From an uncultured Roseateles sp. (lineage in GTDB: Bacteria; Pseudomonadota; Gammaproteobacteria; Burkholderiales; Burkholderiaceae_C), in contig NZ_CAMFJS010000005.1 of NCBI RefSeq assembly GCF_945956965.1, positions 62,001-126,000 of the forward strand: a stretch of 64,000 bases of DNA, in the 5' to 3' direction. Below, piece after piece: positions 26,678-34,554 of the stretch. The notes under the pieces are model-generated. The model saw nothing but the letters and a program-made list of their open reading frames with translations. It did not search any database and was not told where the DNA came from. Each line of letters begins with the position of its first letter. Position 1 is the stretch's first letter. The translations under genes and the position numbers were made by a program.

Positions 26678-29497
26678 TCAGTCGTAAACCGACTTCTCCG
26701 CCCGGCGCGCCAAGACCGCGATGGGCGGCGCCCAGCGCTCGCCGCGCGCCTTCTTGCTGGTCACCAAGGTGATCTCGGAGGGCTCAAACACTTCCACGTT
26801 GTGGGTGATGGGCGTGGTCAGCAAATACTGGGCGCGGGTGGAACGCAGGAAGTGGCCCACCAGCTGGATATTGCGCACATCCAAGTGGGCAAAGGGTTCG
26901 TCGATGAAGACGAAGCCGCCGGCGCTGTCGTCGTCCTTCATCAGGCCCACCAGCAAGATCAAACTCTTGAGCACCTGCTGGCCGCCCGAGGCTTCGCCGT
27001 CGTTGAGGCCGACCTCACCCTTACCGTCGAAGTTGAAGCGCACTTGCAGGCCGGCTTGCGCCAAGACCATATCGTCGTTGTCCAGATGCGGCAGCTCGGC
27101 CACGGCGATCACGCCGGCCAACTCGCCCAGCTCCTGCACATTCTTTTTGTAGCGGCGCACGGTGGCACGCAGCACGTCGATATAGCGCTCGCGGGCGTTG
27201 AAGGCGGCGATGCGGGCCATCTCATTGCTGGCGCGACGGTCGTCCAGCTGGGCGGTTTGTTCCAGCACGGCCACGCTCATGCGGGCATGGCGGTCTTGCA
27301 CCTGCGGGTCGGTTTCCCACACACCGTTGTCCAGCTCGGCCTGCACATGGCGGCCAGCAATCTCGGCCTGCTTGGCGTTTTCAAACTCGTCGCGCAGGGC
27401 TTGCACCGTAGCAGGCTGCACCCAGCTGGCGGGGAAGTTGGCCCGCGCCTCTTTCGAGGCCTTGGCCGCCTGCGCCAACTCAGCGCGACGGGCACCATGC
27501 TCACGCTGCACGCGGCTGACGTTGTCTTCGCTGGCCTTGAGCGAAGCCTGGGCGGACTCGTAATCGCGCTCGCTGCGGGTGTGCTGCGTCAGCGCGCGGT
27601 CATGCTCGGCTTCCAGCGCCGACATGCGGGTGGCGGCCTCGATGCGGGCTTGCTTGAGCGCGGGCAGGCGCTCACGGCAGGCGGCGAATTCATCCGCTCG
27701 CTCACCCAGCTCCTGGGCGGCTTTGTGGCCTTGAGCGGCGCGTTGCGCGTCCTTGAACTGGCGCTCCACCTCGGCCTGTTCCTTGGCCAGGCGGGTCAGC
27801 TCGGCGTCGTAACGGGCCAGCTCGCTTTCCAGCGCTTTGCGGCGCGATTCCAGCGCGGACACGCCGAACTGGAACTCACGCGGCTCCACCCACAGGCTGC
27901 GGCCGCCACGGCCGTCGCGGTAATAGGCATCGGGCGTGATCCACTCGCCGCCGGCCTTGGCGCCAGCCTCGGTGTCCTTCACGCGGCGGATGGCGCCGAG
28001 CTGGCGCAGCAGCCAGGCCGGCAGCTTGGCATTGATCTTCAACGCGGCCAACAGCGAGTCCGGCGGCACCGAGCTGGGCAATGTTTCAGCTTCCGCCACC
28101 ACGTAATGCCGGTAGCGCTCACGCGAGGCCAGGGCGAAGGCGTGTGATTCATCCTTCGCGTTTTGCAGCACCACCACCCAGCGTGAGGGGCGCAGCATGC
28201 CTTCGGCGGCGGCACGCCAAGCCTCGTCAGCGATGTCGATGCAATCGGCCAGCACATGGTGGTGAATGCCGGCATCGTCCAGCGCGCGGCGGAAGCGCGT
28301 TACCTCCACCGGTGGCGGCGGCAGGCGCTGGCCGCTCAGGGCTTCCAGTGCGGCCTGGGCCTTTTTGCTTTGGTCGTTGGCGCGGGTGAAGCTTTCGCGC
28401 AGGCTGTGCTGGCGGCTGCTCAAGTCCTGCACGCGCTGGGCCAACTCCTGCGCATCTGCTTCCACCGCGGCCAGGGTACGCAGCTCTTCCTCGCGCTTGG
28501 CCAGCAGCTCCATCGGCCGCTCGGCCTCGCGGGCGGCGTCGAAAGCCAGACGGTTCTGCTTGCGCTCTTGCTCGATCTCGCTCAGGCGGGTCTTGGCCTG
28601 GGCTGAGCTTTCAAACAGCTTGAGCAGATCGGCGCGGCGCTGGGCCAGGGTGTTCTCATCAGCCCGCGCAAACAAGCGCTGGCGATGCAGCTCACGCAGG
28701 CCCTGGGCGGTGCGCTGGCGGGCCTCGCTCCACTGCAGCACCGGCAGTACCTCAGTGGCCAGGCGCTCACGCTCGCGTAGGCGCAGCTGGTATTGCTGGT
28801 AGCTGGTGACGCGGTTGGACAAATCAGAGAGCTGCGCCTGCGTGTGCGAGAGCTCATGCGTGGCCTGCTCCACTTCCTTGAGCAGATGCTGCTGATGGCT
28901 GCGGGCTTGGTCGTAGCGGTCCAGCACCTCCTGGTCGCCAAACACCTCGAACACCAGGCGCAGCAATTCCTTCGGGCTCAGCTCGCACAGGCGGTCGGTC
29001 TGGCCTTGCTCCAGGGCCAAGACGCGGCCGATGGCGCGGGTCAGGCCGGCGGCTTCCAGGCGGCGGCGCCAGGCTTCGATGCCCATCCAATCTTTCTCGC
29101 CCTTCTCGGCCACGGCTTCCACCTCGGCCACGCCGTCCAGCATCATGTAGCGGCGCTGCCAGTCGCCACCATGGCGCTCGATGCGGCAGACCAGGGTCAC
29201 CTGATCGGCATACAGCAGCGAGCTGGCAAAGGGCCGCGAGCTGTTCTGGCGCCCACGCGGGCGGTTGTCCACCAGGGCGCGCAACCATGCAGTTTCGGCG
29301 TTAGCGTGGCGGGCATAGGTTTTGTAGGTGCGCCCGCCCGAGCATTCCAGGCCCAGCAAGGTGCGCATGGCATCCAGCAGCGTGGTCTTGCCCGAGCCGT
29401 TTGGGCCGGCGATGGTGATGATGGCGCCGTCCAGCGGCATGGTGACGCGCTGGATGTAGTCCCAATGCAGCAGTTCGAGAGATTGCAGGTGAAACAT
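26678..29497 (-). CDS. mksB: MksB-like SMC ATPase (condensin-type)
   Basis: A 939-residue SMC-family ATPase. It opens FHLQSLELLHWDYIQ with Walker A GPNGSGKTT at residues 31-39. Long coiled coils flank a central non-coiled region (about residues 385-560, including FRRALDDAGIHHHVLADCID) that takes the hinge position. The C-terminal head has the signature EASGGQQVLKSLILL near residue 835 and Walker B GGFVFIDEPFAHLD near 855-868. The length equals MksB of Pseudomonas and is well short of canonical SMC or MukB. It is last in an mksF-mksE-mksB operon, three bases after mksE. It would extrude or clamp DNA in chromosome organisation or plasmid restriction. Confidence 0.85.
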   Translation of the reverse strand: MFHLQSLELLHWDYIQRVTMPLDGAIITIAGPNGSGKTTLLDAMRTLLGLECSGGRTYKTYARHANAETAWLRALVDNRPRGRQNSSRPFASSLLYADQVTLVCRIERHGGDWQRRYMMLDGVAEVEAVAEKGEKDWMGIEAWRRRLEAAGLTRAIGRVLALEQGQTDRLCELSPKELLRLVFEVFGDQEVLDRYDQARSHQQHLLKEVEQATHELSHTQAQLSDLSNRVTSYQQYQLRLRERERLATEVLPVLQWSEARQRTAQGLRELHRQRLFARADENTLAQRRADLLKLFESSAQAKTRLSEIEQERKQNRLAFDAAREAERPMELLAKREEELRTLAAVEADAQELAQRVQDLSSRQHSLRESFTRANDQSKKAQAALEALSGQRLPPPPVEVTRFRRALDDAGIHHHVLADCIDIADEAWRAAAEGMLRPSRWVVVLQNAKDESHAFALASRERYRHYVVAEAETLPSSVPPDSLLAALKINAKLPAWLLRQLGAIRRVKDTEAGAKAGGEWITPDAYYRDGRGGRSLWVEPREFQFGVSALESRRKALESELARYDAELTRLAKEQAEVERQFKDAQRAAQGHKAAQELGERADEFAACRERLPALKQARIEAATRMSALEAEHDRALTQHTRSERDYESAQASLKASEDNVSRVQREHGARRAELAQAAKASKEARANFPASWVQPATVQALRDEFENAKQAEIAGRHVQAELDNGVWETDPQVQDRHARMSVAVLEQTAQLDDRRASNEMARIAAFNARERYIDVLRATVRRYKKNVQELGELAGVIAVAELPHLDNDDMVLAQAGLQVRFNFDGKGEVGLNDGEASGGQQVLKSLILLVGLMKDDDSAGGFVFIDEPFAHLDVRNIQLVGHFLRSTRAQYLLTTPITHNVEVFEPSEITLVTSKKARGERWAPPIAVLARRAEKSVYD

Positions 29498-29500
29498 CGA

Positions 29501-30223
29501 TCAGGACTCGCTATCGGATTCTGTTTGGATTTCTTCTTCCGGCTGGCGCAGCGTGGCCAGGGCCGGCGCCACCAGCGGGTCGGTGCTGCGCGCCAGCACA
29601 TCGCCCAGCGCGCCGTCAAGAATGCGCGGGGCCAGGGTGTCGTAGTCCAGCAGCAGGTCCAGCAGCGGGCCTTCGGCTATGTCTTCTCCGCGCCGGGTGA
29701 TGAAGCCGTTGCGCTCCAGCAGCTTGAGGTTGGAGTCCAGGCGCATCTTCTTGCCCAGCTGGTTGCCGAAGTCGGCCAACAGGCTGCGGTAGGAAATCGT
29801 TGGGCTGACGCTGATGGCCATGGGCACCGGCTTGTCAGTGGCAAAGAACTCGCCCTGCCCTTCTTCCTTGGCCTCGGCACGCGCCACCTGGCGCTGGCGC
29901 TTGGGCAACACAATCAGTGACCACAGCACCACCAGCAAGGCAACGCCGTCACGCGGCAAGTCCAGATTGTTGTTCGCAGCTAGGCCGGTTTCGCCAAACA
30001 CCGCGGCTTCCGCCGGGCGCAGCATGGCCAGGCTGATGTGGTCGGCGTAGAGGTTGTCGATCACCCGAAGGCCCACGGCGGCGAGGCGCTCACCCAGAGC
30101 GGTCCAGATATCGGTATCAATCAAGGCGCGGCGCACCAACGGGTGGCTGCGCGGCAGCCAGCGGCGCGCCAGCAATTGCGCCGCCAAGGCGGCGGCATCG
30201 TCCAGGGCTGAACTACTACTCAT
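29501..30223 (-). CDS. mksE: MksE-like winged-helix condensin subunit (DUF4194/JetB class)
   Basis: A 240-residue protein in the position and size of MksE/JetB, the winged-helix subunit that bridges kleisin and SMC heads. Visible are an N-terminal helical part (LAAQLLARRWLPRSHPLVRRALIDT), a central LLVVLWSLIVLPKRQRQ stretch and a winged helix around DFGNQLGKKMRLDSNLKLLERNGFITRRGEDIAEGPLLDLLLD. Its ATG overlaps the mksF stop (ATGA at 30220-30223), and its own stop is three bases before mksB, so the three genes are translated as a unit. Assignment rests on context and the winged-helix pattern. Confidence 0.8.
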   Translation of the reverse strand: MSSSSALDDAAALAAQLLARRWLPRSHPLVRRALIDTDIWTALGERLAAVGLRVIDNLYADHISLAMLRPAEAAVFGETGLAANNNLDLPRDGVALLVVLWSLIVLPKRQRQVARAEAKEEGQGEFFATDKPVPMAISVSPTISYRSLLADFGNQLGKKMRLDSNLKLLERNGFITRRGEDIAEGPLLDLLLDYDTLAPRILDGALGDVLARSTDPLVAPALATLRQPEEEIQTESDSES

Positions 30224-31560
30224 TCGGATTTATCCTCGTTCTTCTCTTGCGGCGCCGGGGTGGCGGCGGCAGCGGCCGTGCTGCGCAGCACGCCGGAGCT
30301 CATCCAGGCGATGTGCTCGTCGTCAATCTCACCCTGCTCAGCCGACCAATGCACGCGCCAGGGTTGGCGCGCCATATCGCCGGTGGCGCCACTCAAATGC
30401 TGGGCCTGCGGGTCACCCAGCAAAGGCAGCAGCTGGGCGCGGTAGGAGGCGCGGGCATAACTGCCACCCAGCACGGCGGGGGCCAGGTCTTGCTCGACCT
30501 CACCGGCCTCACTCCAGCGCGCCAGCAAGGCCTGCATCAAGCCCATCTCGGGCGGCAAGCTCATCACCGCCAGCTCACCCAGGGCGGCAGCCTGCGCGCT
30601 CGGCAAGGCCTCGGGCACGGGGGGCTTGGGCCGGTCGCGCTCAAACTCGGCCTCAGCGGTGTCCAGCAACTCATGCTGGGCCACAAAGATCGGATGCACC
30701 GGGCGCGACAAGGCGCCCAAGCTGAGGTTTTCCAGGAAGTGCACGCCCTGCAACCAGCGCCGTACATCGGTGGTGGTGATGCCGGTGGAGCCAAGCGTGA
30801 CGCGCTGGCGATCAGCCTGCTGCAGCGCACGGTTGAACTGGCTGGCCATGGCCAGCAAGCGCGCCTGCGCCAGGCCCAATTCGCGCGCCAGGCGCTCCAG
30901 CTTGGCATTGCCCTGCTCTTGCGCCTGCACCATGATGGCTGAGAGCGCCTCGCTGGCCTTTTCCACCAGGCTGAGCGCACGGCCGAAACGTTGGCGGGCA
31001 CGGCGCAGGTGAAATTCGGAACCGCTGGCAATGGCGTCGGCAAACTCGTCGTACAAGCGCGAGAGCTGGGCCTGCAAATGCTGCAACTGCGCCGCGTCCA
31101 GGGTGCCAAGCTGGTGGGCGCCGGTGACGTTGGTCAGCAAGGCGCTCAGGTCGGCGTCTTGCGCGCTGGCGGTGACCAGGGGCGTCAGCAGACCCAGCAG
31201 TTGCTGGGCCAAGGGCGTGACGCTGTATTGCTGGTTGGAGGCATCCCACAACAGCAGCTCCGCCTCGCGCAGGCGCTTGAGCACCAGCTCGAGCGGCTCG
31301 TCGCGCAGCATATGGAAGTGCAGATTGAAGGTTTCGCGGCTGATGCGCGAGGCCGGCATGGCCATCACTTCCATGAACACCCACACCCGCAGCTTGACCA
31401 AGCTGGCCGGGCCGTGGAACAGCGCGCGCAAGGCGGCCGTCAAGGCTTCTTGCCGCTCTAGTTGCCAAAGGAGCTGCGCCTCATTGGGCGCAGCAGCATC
31501 GCGAAAAAAATCTTCAAAGCGAGCTTCGTCTTCGCTCGCTGGGTGGTTGGGCTCCCGCAT
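30220..31560 (-). CDS. mksF: MksF-like kleisin subunit (JetA class)
   Basis: A 446-residue, mostly helical protein at the head of the mks operon, matching the kleisin MksF/JetA in size and order. The N-terminal winged helix spans about residues 25-120 (EALTAALRALFHGPASLVKLRVWVFMEVM, then LRDEPLELVLKRLREAELLLWD), followed by a four-helix region with long amphipathic helices (RLYDEFADAIASGSEFHLRRA) and a C-terminal winged-helix-like part ending in an Ala- and Lys-rich tail. The start MREPNHPASEDEARF lies nine bases after the cold-shock/DUF1294 gene. Assignment is by architecture and synteny. Confidence 0.78.
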   Translation of the reverse strand: MREPNHPASEDEARFEDFFRDAAAPNEAQLLWQLERQEALTAALRALFHGPASLVKLRVWVFMEVMAMPASRISRETFNLHFHMLRDEPLELVLKRLREAELLLWDASNQQYSVTPLAQQLLGLLTPLVTASAQDADLSALLTNVTGAHQLGTLDAAQLQHLQAQLSRLYDEFADAIASGSEFHLRRARQRFGRALSLVEKASEALSAIMVQAQEQGNAKLERLARELGLAQARLLAMASQFNRALQQADRQRVTLGSTGITTTDVRRWLQGVHFLENLSLGALSRPVHPIFVAQHELLDTAEAEFERDRPKPPVPEALPSAQAAALGELAVMSLPPEMGLMQALLARWSEAGEVEQDLAPAVLGGSYARASYRAQLLPLLGDPQAQHLSGATGDMARQPWRVHWSAEQGEIDDEHIAWMSSGVLRSTAAAAATPAPQEKNEDKSE

Positions 31561-31568
31561 GGTCTGGA

Positions 31569-32177
31569 TTATCCCCGCTCCCACCAGGCCCGCAGCCATG
31601 GCGAGCAGATCAAGACGAACAAGAGCCAATTGCCCAGCACGGTGAGCCAGAAAACCCGCCGAAAACCCGGCTTGGCCGACTTGTGCCGCAGCAGATGCTG
31701 GGCCAGCAAGGCGCCGGGCCAGCCACCGGCCAGGGCCAGCAGGTGCAAGGTGTTTTCCGCCACCCGCCATTGACCGCGCGCGGCGGCCCGCTTGTCACCG
31801 ACATAGACAATGAAGGTGGCCAGGCTCAGCGCCATGTACAAACCCCACACGCCGGGGCGCAGATCCCAGGCGATGTGACAAGCCAAGTAGAAGGTGGCGA
31901 AGGCCGGCACCAGCCACAAATGATTGGCGCTGCGCCGGGCTGCCGCAGGCTTGGCCGCCGGCACCCGAGTAGACAAAGGCCGCACCTTGAGCGCGCGCTT
32001 CTTGCCTTGCGCGTCGTGCCCGACCTCAAAACTCAGGGCCATGCCCTGCCGCGGCCGCTCTTGCTGCAGGGCGAAAGCCTTGATGTGGACAAAGAGCTTG
32101 GGCGCACCGTCCCGCGGGGTGATAAAGCCATAGCCTTTGGCGTCATCCCATTGACTCAGCAGTCCTTCAAATCGCAT
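31569..32177 (-). CDS. Cold-shock domain-DUF1294 membrane protein
   Basis: A 202-residue protein: an N-terminal cold-shock nucleic-acid-binding domain (residues 1-62, with KGYGFITPRDGAPKLFVHIKAF containing both RNP motifs), a short basic linker, then a DUF1294 membrane domain with three to four helices (FIVYVGDKRAAARGQWRVAENTLHLLALAGGWPGALLAQHLLRHKS is the family core). This fusion occurs widely in proteobacteria. It lies between the rhlE terminator and mksF, nine bases before the latter, so read-through into the mks genes is possible. An ATG five codons upstream is an alternative start. Confidence 0.9.
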   Translation of the reverse strand: MRFEGLLSQWDDAKGYGFITPRDGAPKLFVHIKAFALQQERPRQGMALSFEVGHDAQGKKRALKVRPLSTRVPAAKPAAARRSANHLWLVPAFATFYLACHIAWDLRPGVWGLYMALSLATFIVYVGDKRAAARGQWRVAENTLHLLALAGGWPGALLAQHLLRHKSAKPGFRRVFWLTVLGNWLLFVLICSPWLRAWWERG

Positions 32178-32230
32178 TGCCACGCCTCGCATCGCCTCAA
32201 TTCACGCCACAAGCGTGCCGCCCCCAACGA

Positions 32231-32258
32231 AAAAAAGCCCGCTTGCGCGGGCTTTTTT
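32231..32258 (-). terminator. Bidirectional rho-independent terminator after rhlE
   Basis: AAAAAAGCCCGC / GCGGGCTTTTTT with a TTGC loop, 22 bases beyond the rhlE stop codon. The A/T flanks make it work on either strand. Confidence 0.93.
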
Positions 32259-32280
32259 CAACCTTCAGGAGGCCATCTTA

Positions 32281-33981
32281 TCAGCGACCGAAGCCGCTGC
32301 GACGCGGGGCGCCGCCGGGAGGGCCGGCGCGCTTGGGGCCGCGCGAATCAAAGCCACCGGGACGACGATCGCCGCCGAAGCTCGGCTTGTCGCCAAAGGA
32401 CGGACGGTCATTGCGGGGAGCAAAAGCCGGCTTGTCGCCAAAGGCGGGGCGGTCGTTGCGGGGTGCGAAACCACGGTTGTCGCCATGGCCGCCACGGTTG
32501 TCGTAGCCGCCGCGGTCATTGCCACGATCGAAGGCAGGACGGTCATTGCCAAAGCCAGGACGATCGTTGCCGAAAGACGGGCGGGCATCTTGACGGAAGT
32601 CGCCGCCACGGGGAGCAAAGCCCTCCGGACGCGGGCCACCTTCACGCACAAAAGGCTTGCCGCCGTCGCGATGGAAGCTGGGCTTGCCGCCGAACTTGCT
32701 ACCGCCGCCGCCAAACTTGTTGCCGCCGAAGCCAGGCTTGTTGCCCCAGCCAGGACGGGGACCACGGTCTTCAAAACCACCGGCGCCAGCGGGCCGAGGC
32801 GGGAAGATGCGCGGTTCTTGCGTCTTAGGCTCCAGGCCTTCGATTTGCGCCGAAGGAATGGTCTGCGTCGTGAACTGCTGAATGCGGCGGATCATGGACA
32901 CATCATCACGCGTAGCCAGAGTCACAGCCAGGCCAGAGCGGCCAGCACGGCCGGTACGGCCGATACGGTGCACATAGTCCTCAGCCTTCATCGGCAGGCC
33001 GTAGTTGATCACGTGGGTGATGGTGGGCACGTCGATACCGCGGGCAGCCACGTCGGTGGCAACCAGCACGCGCACTTCGTGACGGCGCAGGGCCATCAGC
33101 ACGCGGTTGCGGCGGCCTTGCGGCATGCCACCGTGCAGGGGAGCCACGGCATGACCCAGCTCTTCCAGACGCTCGGCCAGCCAGTCAGCGTCACGCTGGG
33201 TGCTGGTGAAGACAACAGCCTGGTCCAGATCTTTGTCGGCCAGCAAATGCTCCAACAATTGATCCTTGTGGTTGTTGTTGTCAGCCCAGTGCAGACGCTG
33301 GGTGATGTTCTCGTGGGTGTCAGTGTGCGAAGCCACGTCGATGCGCTGCGGATCGCGCATCAGTTCATTGGCCAGGCGGCCCACATGGCCAGCGAAGGTG
33401 GCGCTGAACATCACGGTTTGACGCTCGGCCGGGATGCGGTCGGCCACGAACTTGATGTCGTCGATGAAGCCCATGTCCAACATGCGGTCGGCTTCGTCCA
33501 GCACCAGAATTTCAACGTTATCCAGCACGCACTTGCCGGATTGCAGGTGGTCCATCAGACGGCCAGGGGTGGCGATCAGGATGTCCAGCGGGCCGCTCAA
33601 TTGGCGGATTTGCAGGGCGTAAGGCATGCCGCCCAAGACGGTGGCGATCTTCAGGCCAGGCACATGGCGGCCGTAGGTCTGCGCGGCCTTGGCCACTTGC
33701 ATGGCCAGCTCACGGGTGGGGCACAGCACCAGCACCTTGGGGCCGTAGTTCTTGCCACGGACGCGCTCTTGCTGAGTCGCACGGCCGGCCAGAATCTTGC
33801 TCAGCGCGGGCAAGATGAAGGCGGCGGTCTTGCCGCTGCCGGTACGGGCGGAAACCATCAGGTCCTTGCCGGCGATACCAGCGGGGATGGCCAGGGTTTG
33901 AACTTCGGTGGCGGTTTCGTAACCGGAATCCTTGACGGCACGCAGAATGGACTCGTGCAGGCCTAGATTTTCAAATGTCAT
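32281..33981 (-). CDS. rhlE: DEAD-box RNA helicase RhlE
   Basis: A 566-residue ATP-dependent RNA helicase. The motifs appear in order: Q motif FENLGLHESILRAVKDSGYETATEVQTLAIP, I ARTGSGKT, Ia PTRELA, II DEAD in VLDEADRMLDMGF, III SAT, and VI HRIGRTGRAGRSG. The catalytic core ends near residue 375; the rest (about 190 residues) is a Gly/Arg/Asn/Asp/Pro-rich tail for RNA binding or phase separation. I prefer the ATG of MTFENLGL, preceded by GAAAGAAG, over an ATG five codons upstream. An unusually long untranslated leader precedes it. Confidence 0.93.
   Translation of the reverse strand: MTFENLGLHESILRAVKDSGYETATEVQTLAIPAGIAGKDLMVSARTGSGKTAAFILPALSKILAGRATQQERVRGKNYGPKVLVLCPTRELAMQVAKAAQTYGRHVPGLKIATVLGGMPYALQIRQLSGPLDILIATPGRLMDHLQSGKCVLDNVEILVLDEADRMLDMGFIDDIKFVADRIPAERQTVMFSATFAGHVGRLANELMRDPQRIDVASHTDTHENITQRLHWADNNNHKDQLLEHLLADKDLDQAVVFTSTQRDADWLAERLEELGHAVAPLHGGMPQGRRNRVLMALRRHEVRVLVATDVAARGIDVPTITHVINYGLPMKAEDYVHRIGRTGRAGRSGLAVTLATRDDVSMIRRIQQFTTQTIPSAQIEGLEPKTQEPRIFPPRPAGAGGFEDRGPRPGWGNKPGFGGNKFGGGGSKFGGKPSFHRDGGKPFVREGGPRPEGFAPRGGDFRQDARPSFGNDRPGFGNDRPAFDRGNDRGGYDNRGGHGDNRGFAPRNDRPAFGDKPAFAPRNDRPSFGDKPSFGGDRRPGGFDSRGPKRAGPPGGAPRRSGFGR
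32383..32475. repeat. 45-base tandem repeat in the RhlE tail
   Basis: Two adjacent, slightly diverged copies with a period of 45 bases, each encoding 15 residues of the pattern FAPRNDRP.FGDKP. Further partial copies (FGNDRP units) extend upstream to about 32590. The repeat keeps the reading frame. Confidence 0.75.
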
Positions 33982-34389
33982 AACTTCTTTCAACATGGCT
34001 GTGCCCTGCCTGCCAAGATTGCAGACGAGCGCACATGCTTGAGTACGTCAATGATGGAGACGCATCAAGCCAATAATGTCGCTGGGAGAAAGCTCGCGTC
34101 GTGCGCCAGGTCTTGCGAAATCGGCAAAGCAAAGCTTGGCCGATGGGTGCCTGGGGCGGCGCCGGGGGAACAGTCAAAGCGACGGCATCGCCGCCGACCG
34201 AACCCGAAGGGCGCTCAGCGCATCACCCGGTGAGGGTGCTCAGCAAAGCATTCGATAGGAATGTGTTTGCTGTCACTGCGCACAAGCTTCATGAATGAAG
34301 AACTTGGGCAGCGGCCTGAACATAGGTCAGAGGAGACGTACGAATTACCTGGAACAGAGCGGGTGTCATGACCCCCAGGCAAGACCGCA
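33982..34389 (-). other. Long 5' leader of rhlE
   Basis: About 400 bases between the rhlE start codon and the only good promoter candidate upstream. No gene is supported in either strand: open frames are short and arginine-rich. GC-rich inverted segments around 34140-34235 could fold. Long structured leaders are typical of cold-inducible helicase and cold-shock mRNAs; that this leader is regulatory is my inference. Confidence 0.4.
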
Positions 34390-34398
34390 ACTATAGCA
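34390..34398 (-). promoter_or_regulatory. Candidate extended -10 promoter for rhlE
   Basis: The minus strand reads TGCTATAGT, an extended -10 (TG-N-TATAGT). There is no clear -35 at 16-18 bases, which is acceptable for an extended -10 promoter. It lies between the terminator hairpin of the upstream gene and the rhlE leader. Confidence 0.45.
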
Positions 34399-34442
34399 CA
34401 CTAGGGTTTTCACGGGAGCTTTTTTTACAAGCCGATGACGAC

Positions 34443-34482
34443 AAGGCCCCCGCGCGCGCATTTCTGCACGCTCGGGGGCCTT
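34443..34482 (-). terminator. Strong hairpin terminating the SNF2-like transcript
   Basis: A perfect ten-base stem AAGGCCCCCG / CGGGGGCCTT continues after a one-base mismatch into GCGTGCA / TGCGCGC, giving about 17 pairs closing a GAAA loop on the minus strand. It lies 73 bases after the SNF2-like gene. The following sequence is only moderately T-rich. Confidence 0.6.
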
Positions 34483-34554
34483 GGGGCCTGCTGCTGCCGT
34501 GGGCCTGATTGGCTGGCCAAGGCAGGCTTGGCAGCCGTCAGACCCAGTGAGTTC

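Noticed and set aside
26645-28147. A 500-codon plus-strand open frame opposite mksB
   Set aside because: Antisense shadow in GC-rich DNA; the SMC frame contains Walker A, signature and Walker B.
26678-31560. A full Wadjet anti-plasmid system
   Set aside because: The nuclease subunit JetD is absent from both flanks, so only the MksFEB core can be claimed.
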